From the NCBI RefSeq assembly GCF_033568475.1, contig NC_133123.1:24662622-24726621 (forward strand): a DNA stretch of 64,000 nt, written 5' to 3'. Under the pieces are notes generated by a model. That model saw only the letters and a program-made list of their open reading frames with translations, made no database searches and was not told the DNA's origin. The position numbers were made by a program, and so were the translations under genes. This document shows, one piece after another, positions 26,028-37,388 of the stretch (positions are counted from its first letter, which is position 1; each line of letters begins with the position of its first letter). The DNA comes from Henckelia pumila (taxonomy: Eukaryota > Streptophyta > Magnoliopsida > Lamiales > Gesneriaceae).

Positions 26028-26712
26028 CTCAAGGACCGGCCCAATATGGAAATAAATGAACCATATCCCAACCCAATATAATATGACGATTCCTCCGATC
26101 AAAAAATATATATAATATGACGATTCCTGCCCACTTATACCTTTGCTCTATCTGCTTCTGCCTCTTCCCAGGAATGAACAATTGGAAAAAAAATTATTTT
26201 TTATATTTTTTTTATTATTGTTTATAAATAGGCAAATAGCTATAGAATATTTACTTTACGCGTTGATTTGCAAAATTGTTGCACAATATATATCTAGACC
26301 TCTTTATTTATTTCACGCTCTTCCATGGTGGCCTATCAAAGTTCAGACCATCACCCTCTCGAAGGTTGGAACCTGAATGGCGAAACAGATACAGCTCACT
26401 CAAAGTCTCAAACCATCACTCTGCCTCAAGCAATCTAGTTGTTATACAAATCCGTTGTATAATTACGATCCAACTGATGTCATTTTCTCGATTAAAACTT
26501 CATGCACGCTCTTAATTGACTTGACAACAAGCTAACAACCAATTACATAATCCTTAATGTATTTCTGCAAAACTCTCACTCAAATATTCTTATGAAATAC
26601 GTCTATTTTGTGCGAGTGGCTCATTTCAAAATTTGCATTCTTCAATAACAGGACATGAAAGAGTGTTCTATAAACTTGTTTTGAAGTGAGAATTTATTTT
26701 TGAAAGCACATA

Positions 26713-26772
26713 CCTCATTTCAAGGACGAAACTATATGGGAGGTTAGGCTGGGCTTCAAGCCCATATAGTTA

Positions 26773-26818
<46 letters not shown>

Positions 26819-27404
26819 TGAGTTAATTATATATATTAATTATTATTTGTAATTGATTGGATTTTTTAATTTATTGATATATATGAGTTTTATTTAAGTT
26901 ATTTAGGCTTCTATATTTTGTGTTTATATGGACCATTTCATGGAACATTCAATATATTGAACATTATATGTTATTGAGTACAAAATAACATCATAAATTC
27001 AAAGTAAATCTATAATTATATACATTATCACATTAAAAAAATTATACTTTATAAAATATAAAACAATTATTCAACTTATTTTAAAGAGAAATTTTTTTGA
27101 TTCATTAACCCATCAAATTTTCAATTTTTTTATAAAATATAATTTAATTATTGAAATACATTCAGTGTTAAATATATAAATATTATTTATAAAGATATTG
27201 ATATATTAAAATTTTGTGTCATTACTAGCATGATTGATATTCAATTTTTTTTTAAAATCATAAACAAGGTGAAAGATATATGAATAATAAAATATTAACA
27301 TAAATCTAATATGTATATTGACCCTATGAGTTTTATTCATATTTTTTCATGTAAAATTAGCCCCCTCCCTACCGCAAAATTCTGGTTACGTTCATGCCTC
27401 ATTT
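26713..27404. mobile_element. Non-autonomous hAT-like element
   Basis: The element is 26721-27396, flanked by the exact 8-bp duplication CCTCATTT (26713-26720, 27397-27404). Short imperfect terminal repeats (CAAGGACGAAAC at the left; CATGAACGTAAC as the inverted right end) fit hAT. The interior is AT-rich with an (AT)n tract and no transposase frame. Confidence 0.75.
26777..26813. repeat. (AT)n microsatellite
   Basis: An uninterrupted run of AT dinucleotides lies inside the hAT-like element at 26721-27396. Confidence 0.95.
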
Positions 27405-27707
27405 TGTTGCTCATATCTCACTTTCTTGGATTGTCACCTCATTTTTCTTTGATAATATGCTCAAAATTTTAATCTTCATCAAAAAAACTCTTGTTTAATA
27501 TTCAAAATATTGTATTTATGGCCTCCAATAATCATATGAATGTTATATACAAGTATATGACTGTTCAGACATGTTCTATACAATTTCTGACATTGAAACA
27601 ATCATATTTGTATCGTTGGCCATTTTTCTATTTGAGGTCTGCTCATTTGAGCTCTGATTATTCAAAGTTGTTGATATGTTTTCTTGATTATAGCTATTCA
27701 TTTATTG

Positions 27708-27789
27708 ATTTTTGGTAGGAGCGGTCCTAAGAAAAACGAGACACTGGGCAAAGATTAAAATATGGGTCATTTCGTATTAACTTGAAAGC

Positions 27790-27838
<49 letters not shown>

Positions 27839-28532
27839 CCGAATAAGATAATCAAAATAAACCAAAATACATAAATCAATAAAATACACAAATGAAAGAA
27901 GGTTTACATAATTTCTCAAAATAATTTAATCAACAATAAATATTATTTAAAATGGGATCTTCTTGCATTTTTTGAAGCAAAATTATTAATAATGTCGGCA
28001 TATGATATATCTTCCAATATGTATTTTTCGATGCAGAGGATCGCCAAACCATTCAGTCTCTCTTGAGTCATTGTGGTTCTCAAATAAGATTTCAATAATT
28101 TTAAATTGGAAAAACTTCTCTCACTGATGCTACATTCACAGGAATAGTCAATAAAATTTGATAAGCAACCACAATCATAGGAAAATATCCATTTTAATGC
28201 AAACTCTAAAATTTTAATTGATGTCCAAGATTTATTTGTGTCATATGCTTCCAGAGGTAGCATCTCTTGCAACATTTGTAGTTCTAAAAACAGATCATGA
28301 GCATCGATATCACATAACCGCGAGCACAAAACCACAAACTGACAAAAGGGACAAAGTGTTATTGAAACTCTCAAAATTAAAAACTCAAACCCTTCTTTTG
28401 TGTGGATGGATTTTGTGTGAGAGCATTATATATAATATTTATATATAAATATATATAATAATTTTTTTTAAAAAAAATTTGAAGCCCCATACAAGGGTGG
28501 GGCCCAGGGCCAGGGCCGCCCCTGATTTTTGG
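27708..28532 (-). mobile_element. hAT element with a transposase relic
   Basis: The element is 27716-28524 (809 bp), flanked by the exact 8-bp duplication ATTTTTGG (27708-27715, 28525-28532). The ends are TAGGAGCGGTCCTA at the left and CAGGGGCGGCCCTG as the inverted right end. It contains the last part of a hAT transposase on the minus strand and an (AT)n run at about 27793-27830. It is an internally deleted derivative of an autonomous element. Confidence 0.9.
27943..28374 (-). pseudogene. hAT transposase C-terminal dimerisation domain relic
   Basis: The frame encodes a hAT-family dimerisation region of the type seen in plant zinc-finger MYM/TTF-like transposases: CSISERSFSNLKLLKSYLRT, then MTQERLNGLAILCIEKYILE, then a tail ending NFASKNARRSHFK. 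The upstream catalytic part and the zinc fingers are absent. The first ~20 residues are probably intronic or random. It may supply a dimerisation peptide if expressed, but it cannot transpose DNA by itself. Confidence 0.85.
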
Positions 28533-29474
28533 ATAAAGTTATGAATAACAAAGTTGTAGCATTTTTTCTTAGCTTTTTATAGGTAAAGAATCATTTGATT
28601 TCGAGCTCGTATGAGAAACATATGCTTGAAACAATCATCTACATTATAGATTCGATTTGTCCGAATTCGAGTGCTGAACTAGAAATTTTGATTCTATGTT
28701 TCATCTTTTTAAACTCCAATTTAGACTTCGACTTATGAATATGATTTACAACATGGGTTGATCAACAATTTAAGTTGCTGGTAATTTGTATCATCGATAT
28801 ATTGATTAGCTTGTTAGAAATTAACTAAGTAGTTGTGCTAGAATATTTTAGCTACGTACACTTATCACTTTCAAATTGACACCTAGTAACGACACACTTA
28901 ACTAAATATATTTGAATTGAATTACAATAACAAGTTTTTTAATATCAAAATAAAGATTGTTCGTGTTTTCGGACTTAACAATCTCTCATATTTTATAAAA
29001 CAAAACTTGGATAAAAATATAAACATTGACTTAAGTAATGCATTACATTGAAAATCCTATTTTTATCAACATATCTCCCCTCCTTTTTGTTAAAATAAAA
29101 ATGATAAACTAAAAACATTAAGAACAAATTTTATTTTCTCAATGTTTGAATTTAAATCTCATTGCTGAAATTTAAATTAATCTCCTCCTTTCCTTTCGAA
29201 TGTCTGAATTTTATAGGTGGTAGTTAGTAATAAAAACATTTTTCATATAAATATGTATGCACAAAAAGAATTCCATCCTCGCTTGATCAAAGTTTTTTTA
29301 AAAAAAGAAACAAAATGCATGTTTTCGGACAGAAAAAAAAAAGGAATTAAATATGAATATAGATCAAATTTGTTCATCGATAACAAAACAATTAATTATT
29401 TGTAATTATTTTTATCTACAATTTGTGAAGAGAATCTTCATAATCACTTATTTTTAGAGGTTGCAATCGCTACC
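28533..29474. other. AT-rich intergenic DNA
   Basis: I see no gene or clear element here. Confidence 0.5.
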
Positions 29475-29821
29475 TTAGGGAGTGTTTGCAATCACTAAAA
29501 AAAAGTGACTGTTAGATTTTGACTTAAAAAAATTACTTTGTGTGTTTCTTAAACCCAAATTATGTGTTAGCTTATGCTTAACTTAATTAAAATTCAAAAT
29601 CTAGTCATATGGTGATTATGATTCCTCAAAAGTGATTATAATAAAAAAGTCAATATGAAAATCACTATAATCACTTATTTATCAAACAGTACCCAACTTT
29701 GATTTTTAAATTTTCACATTTATTTTCAAACACTATCAACTTTTGATTTTTCTTAACTTTTTTATAATTTATAAATTTAATCACTTCTACAAAAGCATAA
29801 TCTTTTACAAACACTCCCTTA
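29475..29821. mobile_element. Tourist-like (PIF/Harbinger) MITE
   Basis: The element is 29478-29818 (341 bp). Its left end is GGGAGTGTTTGCAATCAC and its inverted right end GGGAGTGTTTGTAAAAGA. It is flanked by TTA on both sides (29475-29477, 29819-29821), the 3-bp target duplication typical of this superfamily. Confidence 0.82.
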
Positions 29822-31168
29822 ATTTGTCGATGAAATAACAAACTTGTCACAATGTTAAATTGCGAAATAATATATAGATATGGTAATTATCGGCGCTTAT
29901 ATTTCCAGGGGAATGAAATGAAACTGACCTTGAGTTTTGGAACATTATCTTCCACGACAAATGAATGATAAAAATTAAGCGACATGCGTAGATAGGTCAT
30001 TTGCTATACTTGGTTGATGTAAATTATACAAGTTTTAGATTTTCTTTTTTTATTATTTTTTTATTTTTAAGGTTGTGTTGTCATGATCGATGATTTCGAA
30101 TTACTCGAGTTATTTGAATGGAGTTTCAGATCCACCAATGATGGGTTTTATTTAGACTTTAGAACATATATTTCAAATTCCGCCACAAATGGAATCATTT
30201 CTTACAAATCAAAGAAGGTCATTGACAAGAATATCCATAGATAAAATGTATGCAAGCAAAATGTTATATATGTGTGGGAACAACACCTTGAACCCATGGT
30301 AACACTACAAAGCGCTATATGCGAAAGTTATCTATTGAATATTAATAAAGTTTCGTTTGAATATGTATTTATAAAATATTTTTATAAAAGTATTTTTCAA
30401 AAATTTTTATAAAATATTTTAAAGTTTTTTTAAGAATAAATATGTGTTTGAACAACTATATATTCTATAAAAATATTTTAACATAACAAAAATAATGTTA
30501 GTTCATTTTTGTCTTCCATAGTTCCATTGTAAAAAAATCTAAAAACATATCTCAAGTGTTTTTTAAAAACTATGCTTAGAGAACACTTTTTAAAAAATAT
30601 TTTTCAAAAATATTTTACAAAAGATTTATTCAAACATAGATTTTAAGTTTTATTTACCTTATAAAACACTAAAAATTTTTTTAAAGTATATGTTCAAACT
30701 ATGACGAGGACATCGTATTACACATTCTAAATGATTATAATGCCTCGTTTCCACATCTGGCTATAAGCAATGCTCTACGTGATATTTTAGAAGTAATTTG
30801 GAGAAAAGAAAAATGGTTCCCTCAAATAATAGGTTGTCTTTTTAAATTTTTTAAATTACTAAAACAATTTTTTTTAAAATATAATGACATTATCTCCATC
30901 TATATTTTCAACTAAAAACTTTGTAATATTTTATCAACTTTTTCCTAAATTCTCTAGATCACGATCACTTGAAATAAATTAACTATCTTGATTTGTACTT
31001 AAATATTTTTGATAATATTAGTATTCGTTGTTTTTTTTTATTCAATTTTTTCATATCGAAGCTCTAATCACTCTTTTATTTTGATCATTCATTATCATTT
31101 ATATATTGATCAAGTTATTCAAAAATTCGTTTTGATTTTCTTGTTTCTTCTTAAATTTTAAATATTTT
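29822..31168. other. AT-rich DNA with one MITE
   Basis: No gene. The MITE at about 30345-30690 is listed separately. The rest, up to the Copia insertion site, is AT-rich sequence without a signal I recognise. Confidence 0.5.
30345..30695. repeat. AT-rich MITE with GTTTGAA/TTCAAAC ends
   Basis: It starts near TTTCGTTTGAATATG and ends near GTATATGTTCAAAC. It shares long blocks, such as ATAAATATGTGTTT and AAAACTATGCTTAG, with 60845-61590, so the two are copies of one family. Confidence 0.65.
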
Positions 31169-31173
31169 CTTCC

Positions 31174-31335
31174 TGTTATAGATAAGTTGTTGATTATTGA
31201 TAAGATTTTCTATTGATGATATCATGTCATATCTACTATTCAAATATGTAAATGGACTCTATAAATAGAGGTCTCAATTGATGAATAAAACATTCTAAAT
31301 CATTCTTTATTTTCTGTATTCTTTATTATTTAACA
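31174..31335 (+). repeat. 5' LTR of Copia element B
   Basis: 162 bp, with TG...CA ends. It contains the likely promoter: a TATA box in CTCTATAAATAGAGG at about 31257-31271, ahead of the expected RNA start. Confidence 0.93.
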
Positions 31336-31369
31336 CGTTATCAGCACAAGTGCTCTTTGAGATTTTATC

Positions 31370-32159
31370 ATGTCGAACATCACCAAACTTGCACTAGATT
31401 TGTCTGAAAAAAATTATTTGTCATGGATTCTGGATGCCGAGATCCACCTTGTCTCTATGAATTTAGGGGATACAATCAAAGGAAATAAAAAGTTCCAGCA
31501 GGATCGTGCAAAAGCACTCATTTTCCTTCGTCATCATCTCAACGATGGGTTGAAAGCTGAGTATCTCACTGTGAAAGAGCCACATGACCTTTGGAAAAGT
31601 CTATATGAAAGATTTGACCATCAAAGAACTATTGTTCTTCCAAGAGCTCGATACGAATGGATGCATCTACGATTACAAGATTTCAAGTCTGTAAGTGATT
31701 ATAATTCTACATTATTTGAGATCAGTTCCACACTAATATTTTGTGGAGAGAAAGTCACTGATCAATACATGTTAGAAAAGACATTCTCCACTTTTCATGC
31801 ATCAAATGTGCTCTTGCAGCAGCAATATTGTGAACGTGGATTCAAAAAGTACTCCGAGCTAATATCTTGCTTACTAGTTGCCGAACAAAATAATGATTTG
31901 CTCATGAAAAATCACCAATTGCGCCCAACTGGATTTACACAATTTCCTGAAGCAAATGGAACTACATTTCTTGAAGCAAATGCTAACTCGGCTCAAAATC
32001 ATAACAATGAGAGCATGCGTGGGCGTGGCCAAATAAGAAACTATCATCAATAAATTAGAAAGAAACATAAGACAAGCCACCAGCAGTGGAATTCCAATAA
32101 TGAAGAAGCTGGTGAGAAAAGTTCAAAGGAGTATGAGGATAAATGTTATAGATGTGTGT

Positions 32160-32190
<31 letters not shown>

Positions 32191-32200
32191 GGGGGGGGGA
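31370..32200 (+). pseudogene. Copia B gag with disrupted zinc knuckle
   Basis: The open frame 31370-32053 (227 residues) is a near-complete Copia Gag: MSNITKLALDLSEKNYLSWI, then KEPHDLWKSLYERFDHQ, and RARYEWMHLRLQDFKSVSDY. It breaks at a stop at 32051-32053; coding similarity continues to KCYRC. There the zinc knuckle (C-x2-C-x4-H-x4-C) is split by (TG)11 followed by 26 G (32153-32199), and resumes as HWSRTC. The product can no longer bind nucleic acid through the knuckle in the normal way. Confidence 0.88.
32153..32199 (+). repeat. (TG)11(G)26 microsatellite inside the gag zinc knuckle
   Basis: About 11 TG units run directly into 26 consecutive Gs. The tract lies between the codons for KCYRC and HWSRTC. 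The homopolymer length may be unstable or partly a sequencing artefact. Confidence 0.95.
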
Positions 32201-32384
32201 CATTGGTCTCGTACCTGTCATACATCAAAGTTTCTTGTGGATCTTTACCAAAACTCGATCAAGGGAAAATGAAAAATATAGACAAATTTTGTGGATACTG
32301 ATGATCCAGTTGATATAACTCACTTGGATGTCTCTGATTTCTTCGCTCATCCTAAGGGAAATATAGATCATTTGATTGGTGGTG

Positions 32385-33207
32385 GTGTGTGTAAGGGAAT
32401 AGGGGTTGCACATAAACAGTTTGAGGTGTTGACAACACCTACAATAATACCTTGAGTAATTTGCAGCAAAATATTATTAAAGCGTAAATAAAATAAACAA
32501 GCAACCAAATAAATAGACTCAATTGATTTAAGCAAGAGTATAAAATACTCTTGCAGTGCCTCAGGGCAAAACTTCACTAGAAAACTTTCAAAGAGTTTTA
32601 CAAACCCTAAAACTAGTGATTCTTGAAAAACTCAATTTCTCAAAACAAGTGAGAAAATAAATAGTAAAAGTTCTCCTAAAACATTCTATATGAAATAGAA
32701 TAACGAAAACGAAGTAAGGAGAAAAATTTTGAAGCCAACAACACGTGAGACGAAAAACACTCTTCGATCAACTATCTTCGAGTGTTCTTTCACGGCTTCA
32801 AGCAATTACGACCGAGACAAGTATTCAGAAGATCTTCAGTTCTCTCGTATGTATGCGAAGCTCTCTGAAAAACTCTCACGATCTCTCTATGTATCGGTCC
32901 ATCAATTTATTTATCTTTCTCCAATATATAGACTAGAATCCTTTCTTGTAGATGTTTCCTTGTAGACATAGGATTCTCTAGATCTTGTTCCTTTTTGATC
33001 AAGTCAAATCTACATAATAATGAAATTAAATCATTAGAGATAAAATAATAAATATTATGATAAACTTAATCATATCTCAGATCAAGTTATTCAAGGAAAT
33101 AAATAACTTATATAAAATTATTTCATGTCCAAGAAAGGCAAAAAATATTAAATAAATTCTTTTCAAAATAGGATGATTTTAAGGAATAAAATATTCCTTT
33201 CAGTGTG
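32385..33207. mobile_element. Solo LTR nested in Copia element B
   Basis: 32390-33202 (813 bp) begins TGTAAGGGAAT and ends ATTCCTTTCA, a near-inverted TG...CA pair. It is flanked by the exact 5-bp duplication GTGTG (32385-32389, 33203-33207). No gag or pol lies inside, so it is the product of LTR-LTR recombination of a different retrotransposon family. It separates the gag and protease portions of the host element. Confidence 0.87.
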
Positions 33208-33416
33208 TTAAAAAACAATGAATAATTATTTTCTATGGCCTTGTTTTTACATTGGAGTTCAATTATTTCGTTCTTAGGTTATCTTGGTTTCATTTTGGTT
33301 TTCAATTTCAATTCATGTTTAGGATTTTTGGTGATGTATTTTATTATTATTCAATAAATTATACTTATCATTTTATTGAAATTATAGCTAATTGAGTTAT
33401 ATTTTATTTTAGATTA

Positions 33417-33896
33417 ATGATGAAATATCATGATGAATGTCTCGCAGACAGTGGTACAACACATACAATCCTTCAAAACAAAAGATACTTTTTGGAATTA
33501 ACATTAGCTGAAAATAATGTTATAACAATATCCGGTACATCGAAAATTATTGAAGGTTATGGAAAGGCAAAAATCATTTTACCAAATGATGCAAGCCTAT
33601 ATATTGAAAATGCACTATATGCTAGCAAATCCAGTAGAAATTTATTTAGCTTTAAAGATATTTGCCAAAACGGATACCATATTGAAACATTAAATGAGAA
33701 AAATGCTGAATATCTCTGCATTATATCTGGCCAGAAGCAGGTAAAAGAAAAATTATGTGCACTCCCTTCTGGGATGTATCTTACACAAATAAAAGCAGTT
33801 GAATCAAACATTGTCACAAACCAGAAGTTTGTTACGTTGAACAACAAAACTTCAAATTATGGCATGACCGACTTGGTCACCTTGGGGCAACAATGA
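33417..33896 (+). pseudogene. Copia B protease region
   Basis: This is an aspartic protease segment with the DSG active-site triplet in ECLADSGTTHTIL, followed by the conserved LFSFKDICQNGYHIET and LCALPSGMYLTQI. The frame ends just before the pre-integrase H-C-C motif, where a frameshift moves the reading to the next frame. Confidence 0.85.
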
Positions 33897-35086
33897 TGCG
33901 AAAAATATTATTTAACTCACATGGACACTCTTTAAAGAACCAGAAGATTCTTTTATATAATAATTATCCATGTGTTGCTTGTTCACAAACCAAACTAATT
34001 ATAAGACCTTCCCCTACAAAGGTGAGTGTTGAAACTGATCAAACATTCTTGGAGAGAATTCATGGGGATAGTTGTGGGCCCATACACCCACCATGTGGAC
34101 CATTTCTCTATTTTATGGTACTAGTTGATGCATCTACTAGATGGTCACATGTTAGTTTGTTTTCAATTCAAAATATAGATTTTGTCAGATTACTTGGGCA
34201 AATTATTAAATTACGAGCTCAATTCTCAAATTATTCAATTAAGACAATTCGTCTTGACAATGATGCTGAATTTAAATCGCAAGCATTCCATGAGTATTGT
34301 ATGTCAATAGGAATTTCAGTGGAATACTCGGTTGCCCATGTTCATACACAAAATGGCCTCGCAGAATCATTTATTAAGCGTTTGCAGTTAATTTTCAGGC
34401 CATTACTGATGAAAACAAAGCTCCCATATTCTTCATGGGTACATGTCATAATACATGTTGCAGCATTGATTCACATAAGGCCAACTAATTATCATCAGTA
34501 CTCACCATTACAACTTGCTTATGGTTGAGAACCTGATGTTTCTCACCTTCGAGTATTTGGAGATGCAGTACAAGTTCCTCTCCCACCTACACAACGAACC
34601 AAAATGGTTCCACAACGTAGACTTGGGATTTACGTGGGATATGATTCACAATACATTATCAGATATTTGGAACCTCTAACAGGTGACTTGTTTACTGCAA
34701 GGCTTGCAGACTGCCACTTTGATGAGTCGGAGTTTCCAACTCTAGGAGAAGCAAAATTATATCCTGAAGAACAACGAAAAATTAGTTGGAATGAGAAAAC
34801 ATTATCTCATTATGATCCTCGAAATAGTCAATGCGAACAAGAAGTTGAGAAAATCATTCACTTGCAAAGAATTACAAATCAATTGCCCGATGCTTTTGTT
34901 AATACTAAAAATGTGACAAAGTCGCATATACATGCGGAGAACACTCCAGCAAGAATTGATGTCCCTGTAGGACCAGTTAGTATTCAACCTGCAAATGAAA
35001 CTAAAATACGCCAGAAGCGTGGTCGACCAATTGGCTCAAAAGATACTGTACCTCGAAAAAAAAGGTACAAGAGAAAAAAATTCTAA
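33893..35086 (+). pseudogene. Copia B integrase
   Basis: The pre-integrase zinc site keeps HGHSLKN and CVACSQTKL. The core keeps the catalytic triad: Asp in HGDSCGPI, Asp in RLDNDAEF and Glu in NGLAESFIKRL. A stop follows LQLAYG at 34526-34528; the conserved SHLRVFGDAV and RRLGIYVGYDS (34604 on) continue after it. A C-terminal basic segment ends QKRGRPIGSKD. The domain is recognisable from end to end, but the stop and frameshifts should prevent a full product. Confidence 0.9.
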
Positions 35087-35359
35087 AGTTTCAAAAGAAA
35101 CAATATCTGATGATATAATAAAAGAAATTGGTGAATCAAATGGGGATAATAATATTCATGAAGAATCACAACCCCATGAAAATAATGAGATTTTGACGAA
35201 TTACATATCATCCGAAAAATTGTGGGATCGAAATAATACAGTTGTTGACCATGTTTTCTCTCTAAATATGGCTCTTGACATTAAGCAAGATGAGGACCTT
35301 GAACCATAATCTGTTAAACAATGTCAACAAAGAAATGACTGGCCAAAGTGGAAGGAGGC

Positions 35360-36156
35360 CATACAGGTAGGGGTGGGAAATCGGATCGGGTAGTTCGGGT
35401 CCCGACCCGACCCAAACCCGATCGGGTGCAAAATTCGGGTAGATCGAGTTTTTAATCGGGTTCGGATAGTAACCGAACCCGATTAAAATTTAGTCGGGTC
35501 GGTTTCGGGTAGTAAAATACTACCCGAAATACCCGATCGGGTACCCGACTACCCGATTATTATTAATTTATTTTTTAAAAAAAAAACTATATGAGACTTG
35601 GAATTAGAAAAAAAGTCCATTAGTTTTGGAGAGCTCGAGATTTTAATTTGGTGAGGATGAAAGATTTCTTTTATTGAGTATCATGATATGCCCTTTTTTG
35701 TTTTTTGGGATTAACACACGTATTCTACTGTTGGGCATGAGATATTTACCTGTTAAATTGTCTTTACGTAGGTATGATGTAATTGATAAAGCTTCTAATT
35801 GAAGGGTGACTTTCTGACCAAGTGTTATGCCATATCCTGCTTCTATACTAAACCAAGCCCATCACTTACCTGGAGATGCATATTTCTCTGTAGTTAAAAC
35901 ACTTATGTTGATGTACGAAACTTGATTATCACTTTTCTTTAGCCGAAGATGTTGAAAAATTAATGTTCAAAAGTTTTATTAGAAATTCTTCAGGTTATAT
36001 TCTTTAAAAGCAGGAAACCCGAAACCGACTTAATCGGGTATCCGACTAGTCGGGTACCCGAAGTTGTCGATTCGGTTTTGGGTAGTGTAAAACACTACCC
36101 CACTAATCGGGTACCCGACCCAAACTACCCGACCCGTGCCCACCCCTACATACATG
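35360..36156. mobile_element. hAT-like MITE inserted in Copia element B
   Basis: 35368-36148 (781 bp) runs from TAGGGGTGGG to CCCACCCCTA. The flanks are CATACAGG (35360-35367) and CATACATG (36149-36156), an 8-bp duplication with one mismatch. It interrupts the sequence encoding WKEAIQ / AELDSLEKRKVFEPV of the Copia polyprotein. The ends are dense in CGGGTA/TACCCG; the middle is AT-rich and has no transposase. Confidence 0.87.
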
Positions 36157-37078
36157 CTGAATTAGACTCACTAGAAAAACGAAAAGTGTTTGAACCTGTA
36201 GTTTGAACGCCTGAAAATGTAATCCCAATTGGAAACAAATGAGTTTTTGTTCGAAAGAGAGATGAAAATAGTGAAATTGTAAGATACAAAGCCCGAATTG
36301 TTCGATCACTTGATACAAAAAAAAAAAGGACCTTTTTCGACCACTTGAAGATGGAGAAAAGATACTTGGTCCATAAATATTATATCTCAGTGCGATTGGG
36401 GCATTATCATACCTCGCAAATTGTACTCGCCCTGATATAGCATTTTCTGTTAATCTTCTAGTGAGATATAGTTTATGTCCAACCCGAAGACATTGGAATG
36501 GTGTAAAACACATATTTCGTTACCTTCGTGGTACAACTGATATGAGGTTATTTTATTCATCTCAATCAGAGTCTTTTTTAGTTGGATATGCAGATGCAGG
36601 ATATCTTTCTGATCCACATAAAGCCAAATCCCAGACATGTTATGTATTTACCCGAGGAGGCACTGCATTATCATGGAGGTCAGTGAAACAACCTTTAACA
36701 ACGACATCTTCAAATCATTTTGAGATTATCGCAATGCATGAAGCAAATCGAGAATGTGTATGGTTGAGAACCATGACATAACATATCCAAGAATCATGTG
36801 GGTTGTCAACAACCAAACCTGGCCCAACAGTAATATTCGAAGATAACACAGCTTGCATTGCACAGTTAAAAGGAGGCTACATCAAAGGAGATAGAACAAA
36901 ACATATCTCACCAAAGTTCTTCTATACACATGAGCTCCAAACAAATGGTGATATTGATATCCAACAGGTTCGCTCAAGTGACAATGTGGCCGACTTATTC
37001 ACAAAAGCATTGCCAACTTCAACATTCAATAAATTGGTACACAAGATAGGAATGTGTCAATTCAAATATCTTAGATGA
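36150..37078 (+). pseudogene. Copia B reverse transcriptase remnant and RNase H
   Basis: AELDSLEKRKVFEPV and the start of reverse transcriptase (VRKRDENSEIVRYKARIV) pass directly into RSLDTK and RPLEDGEKILGP, which normally lies after the polymerase. The whole catalytic palm, including YVDD, is therefore missing. The distal part is well preserved: ANCTRPDIAFSVNLL, RRHWNGVKHIFRYLRGT, the RNase H pieces VGYADAGYLSDPHKAKSQT and IFEDNTACIAQLKGG, and DRTKHISPKFFYTHEL. A stop near 36779 adds to the damage. Confidence 0.88.
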
Positions 37079-37226
37079 TTGAAATTAGAGGGAGTATCTT
37101 TTGTTGTACTTTTTTTTCTTCGTTCAGATTTTTCCCATTGGGTTTTGATGACAAGGTTTTAACGAGGCAACATTTGAATCCTCACGTCTCTCTGAAATAT
37201 TTTGTCAATAATCATCTAAGAGAGAG

Positions 37227-37388
37227 TGTTATAGATAAGTTGTTGATTATTGATAAGATTTTCTATTGATGATATCATGTCATATCTACTATTCAAATAT
37301 GTAAATGGACTCTATAAATAGAGGTCTCAAGTGATGAATAAAACATTCTAAATTATTCTCTCTTCTCTGTATTCTTTATTATTTAACA
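37227..37388 (+). repeat. 3' LTR of Copia element B
   Basis: 162 bp, matching the 5' LTR with about five differences, mostly in the last 40 bases. Confidence 0.93.

Larger units (their letters stand above)
24540..26712. other. AT-rich intergenic DNA with repeat fragments
   Basis: No gene was recognised. 24.6-25.25 kb is plain AT-rich sequence that may hide the first exon or promoter of the P-loop ATPase gene. Repeat pieces at 25274-25445 and 25529-26027 are listed separately. Confidence 0.5.
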
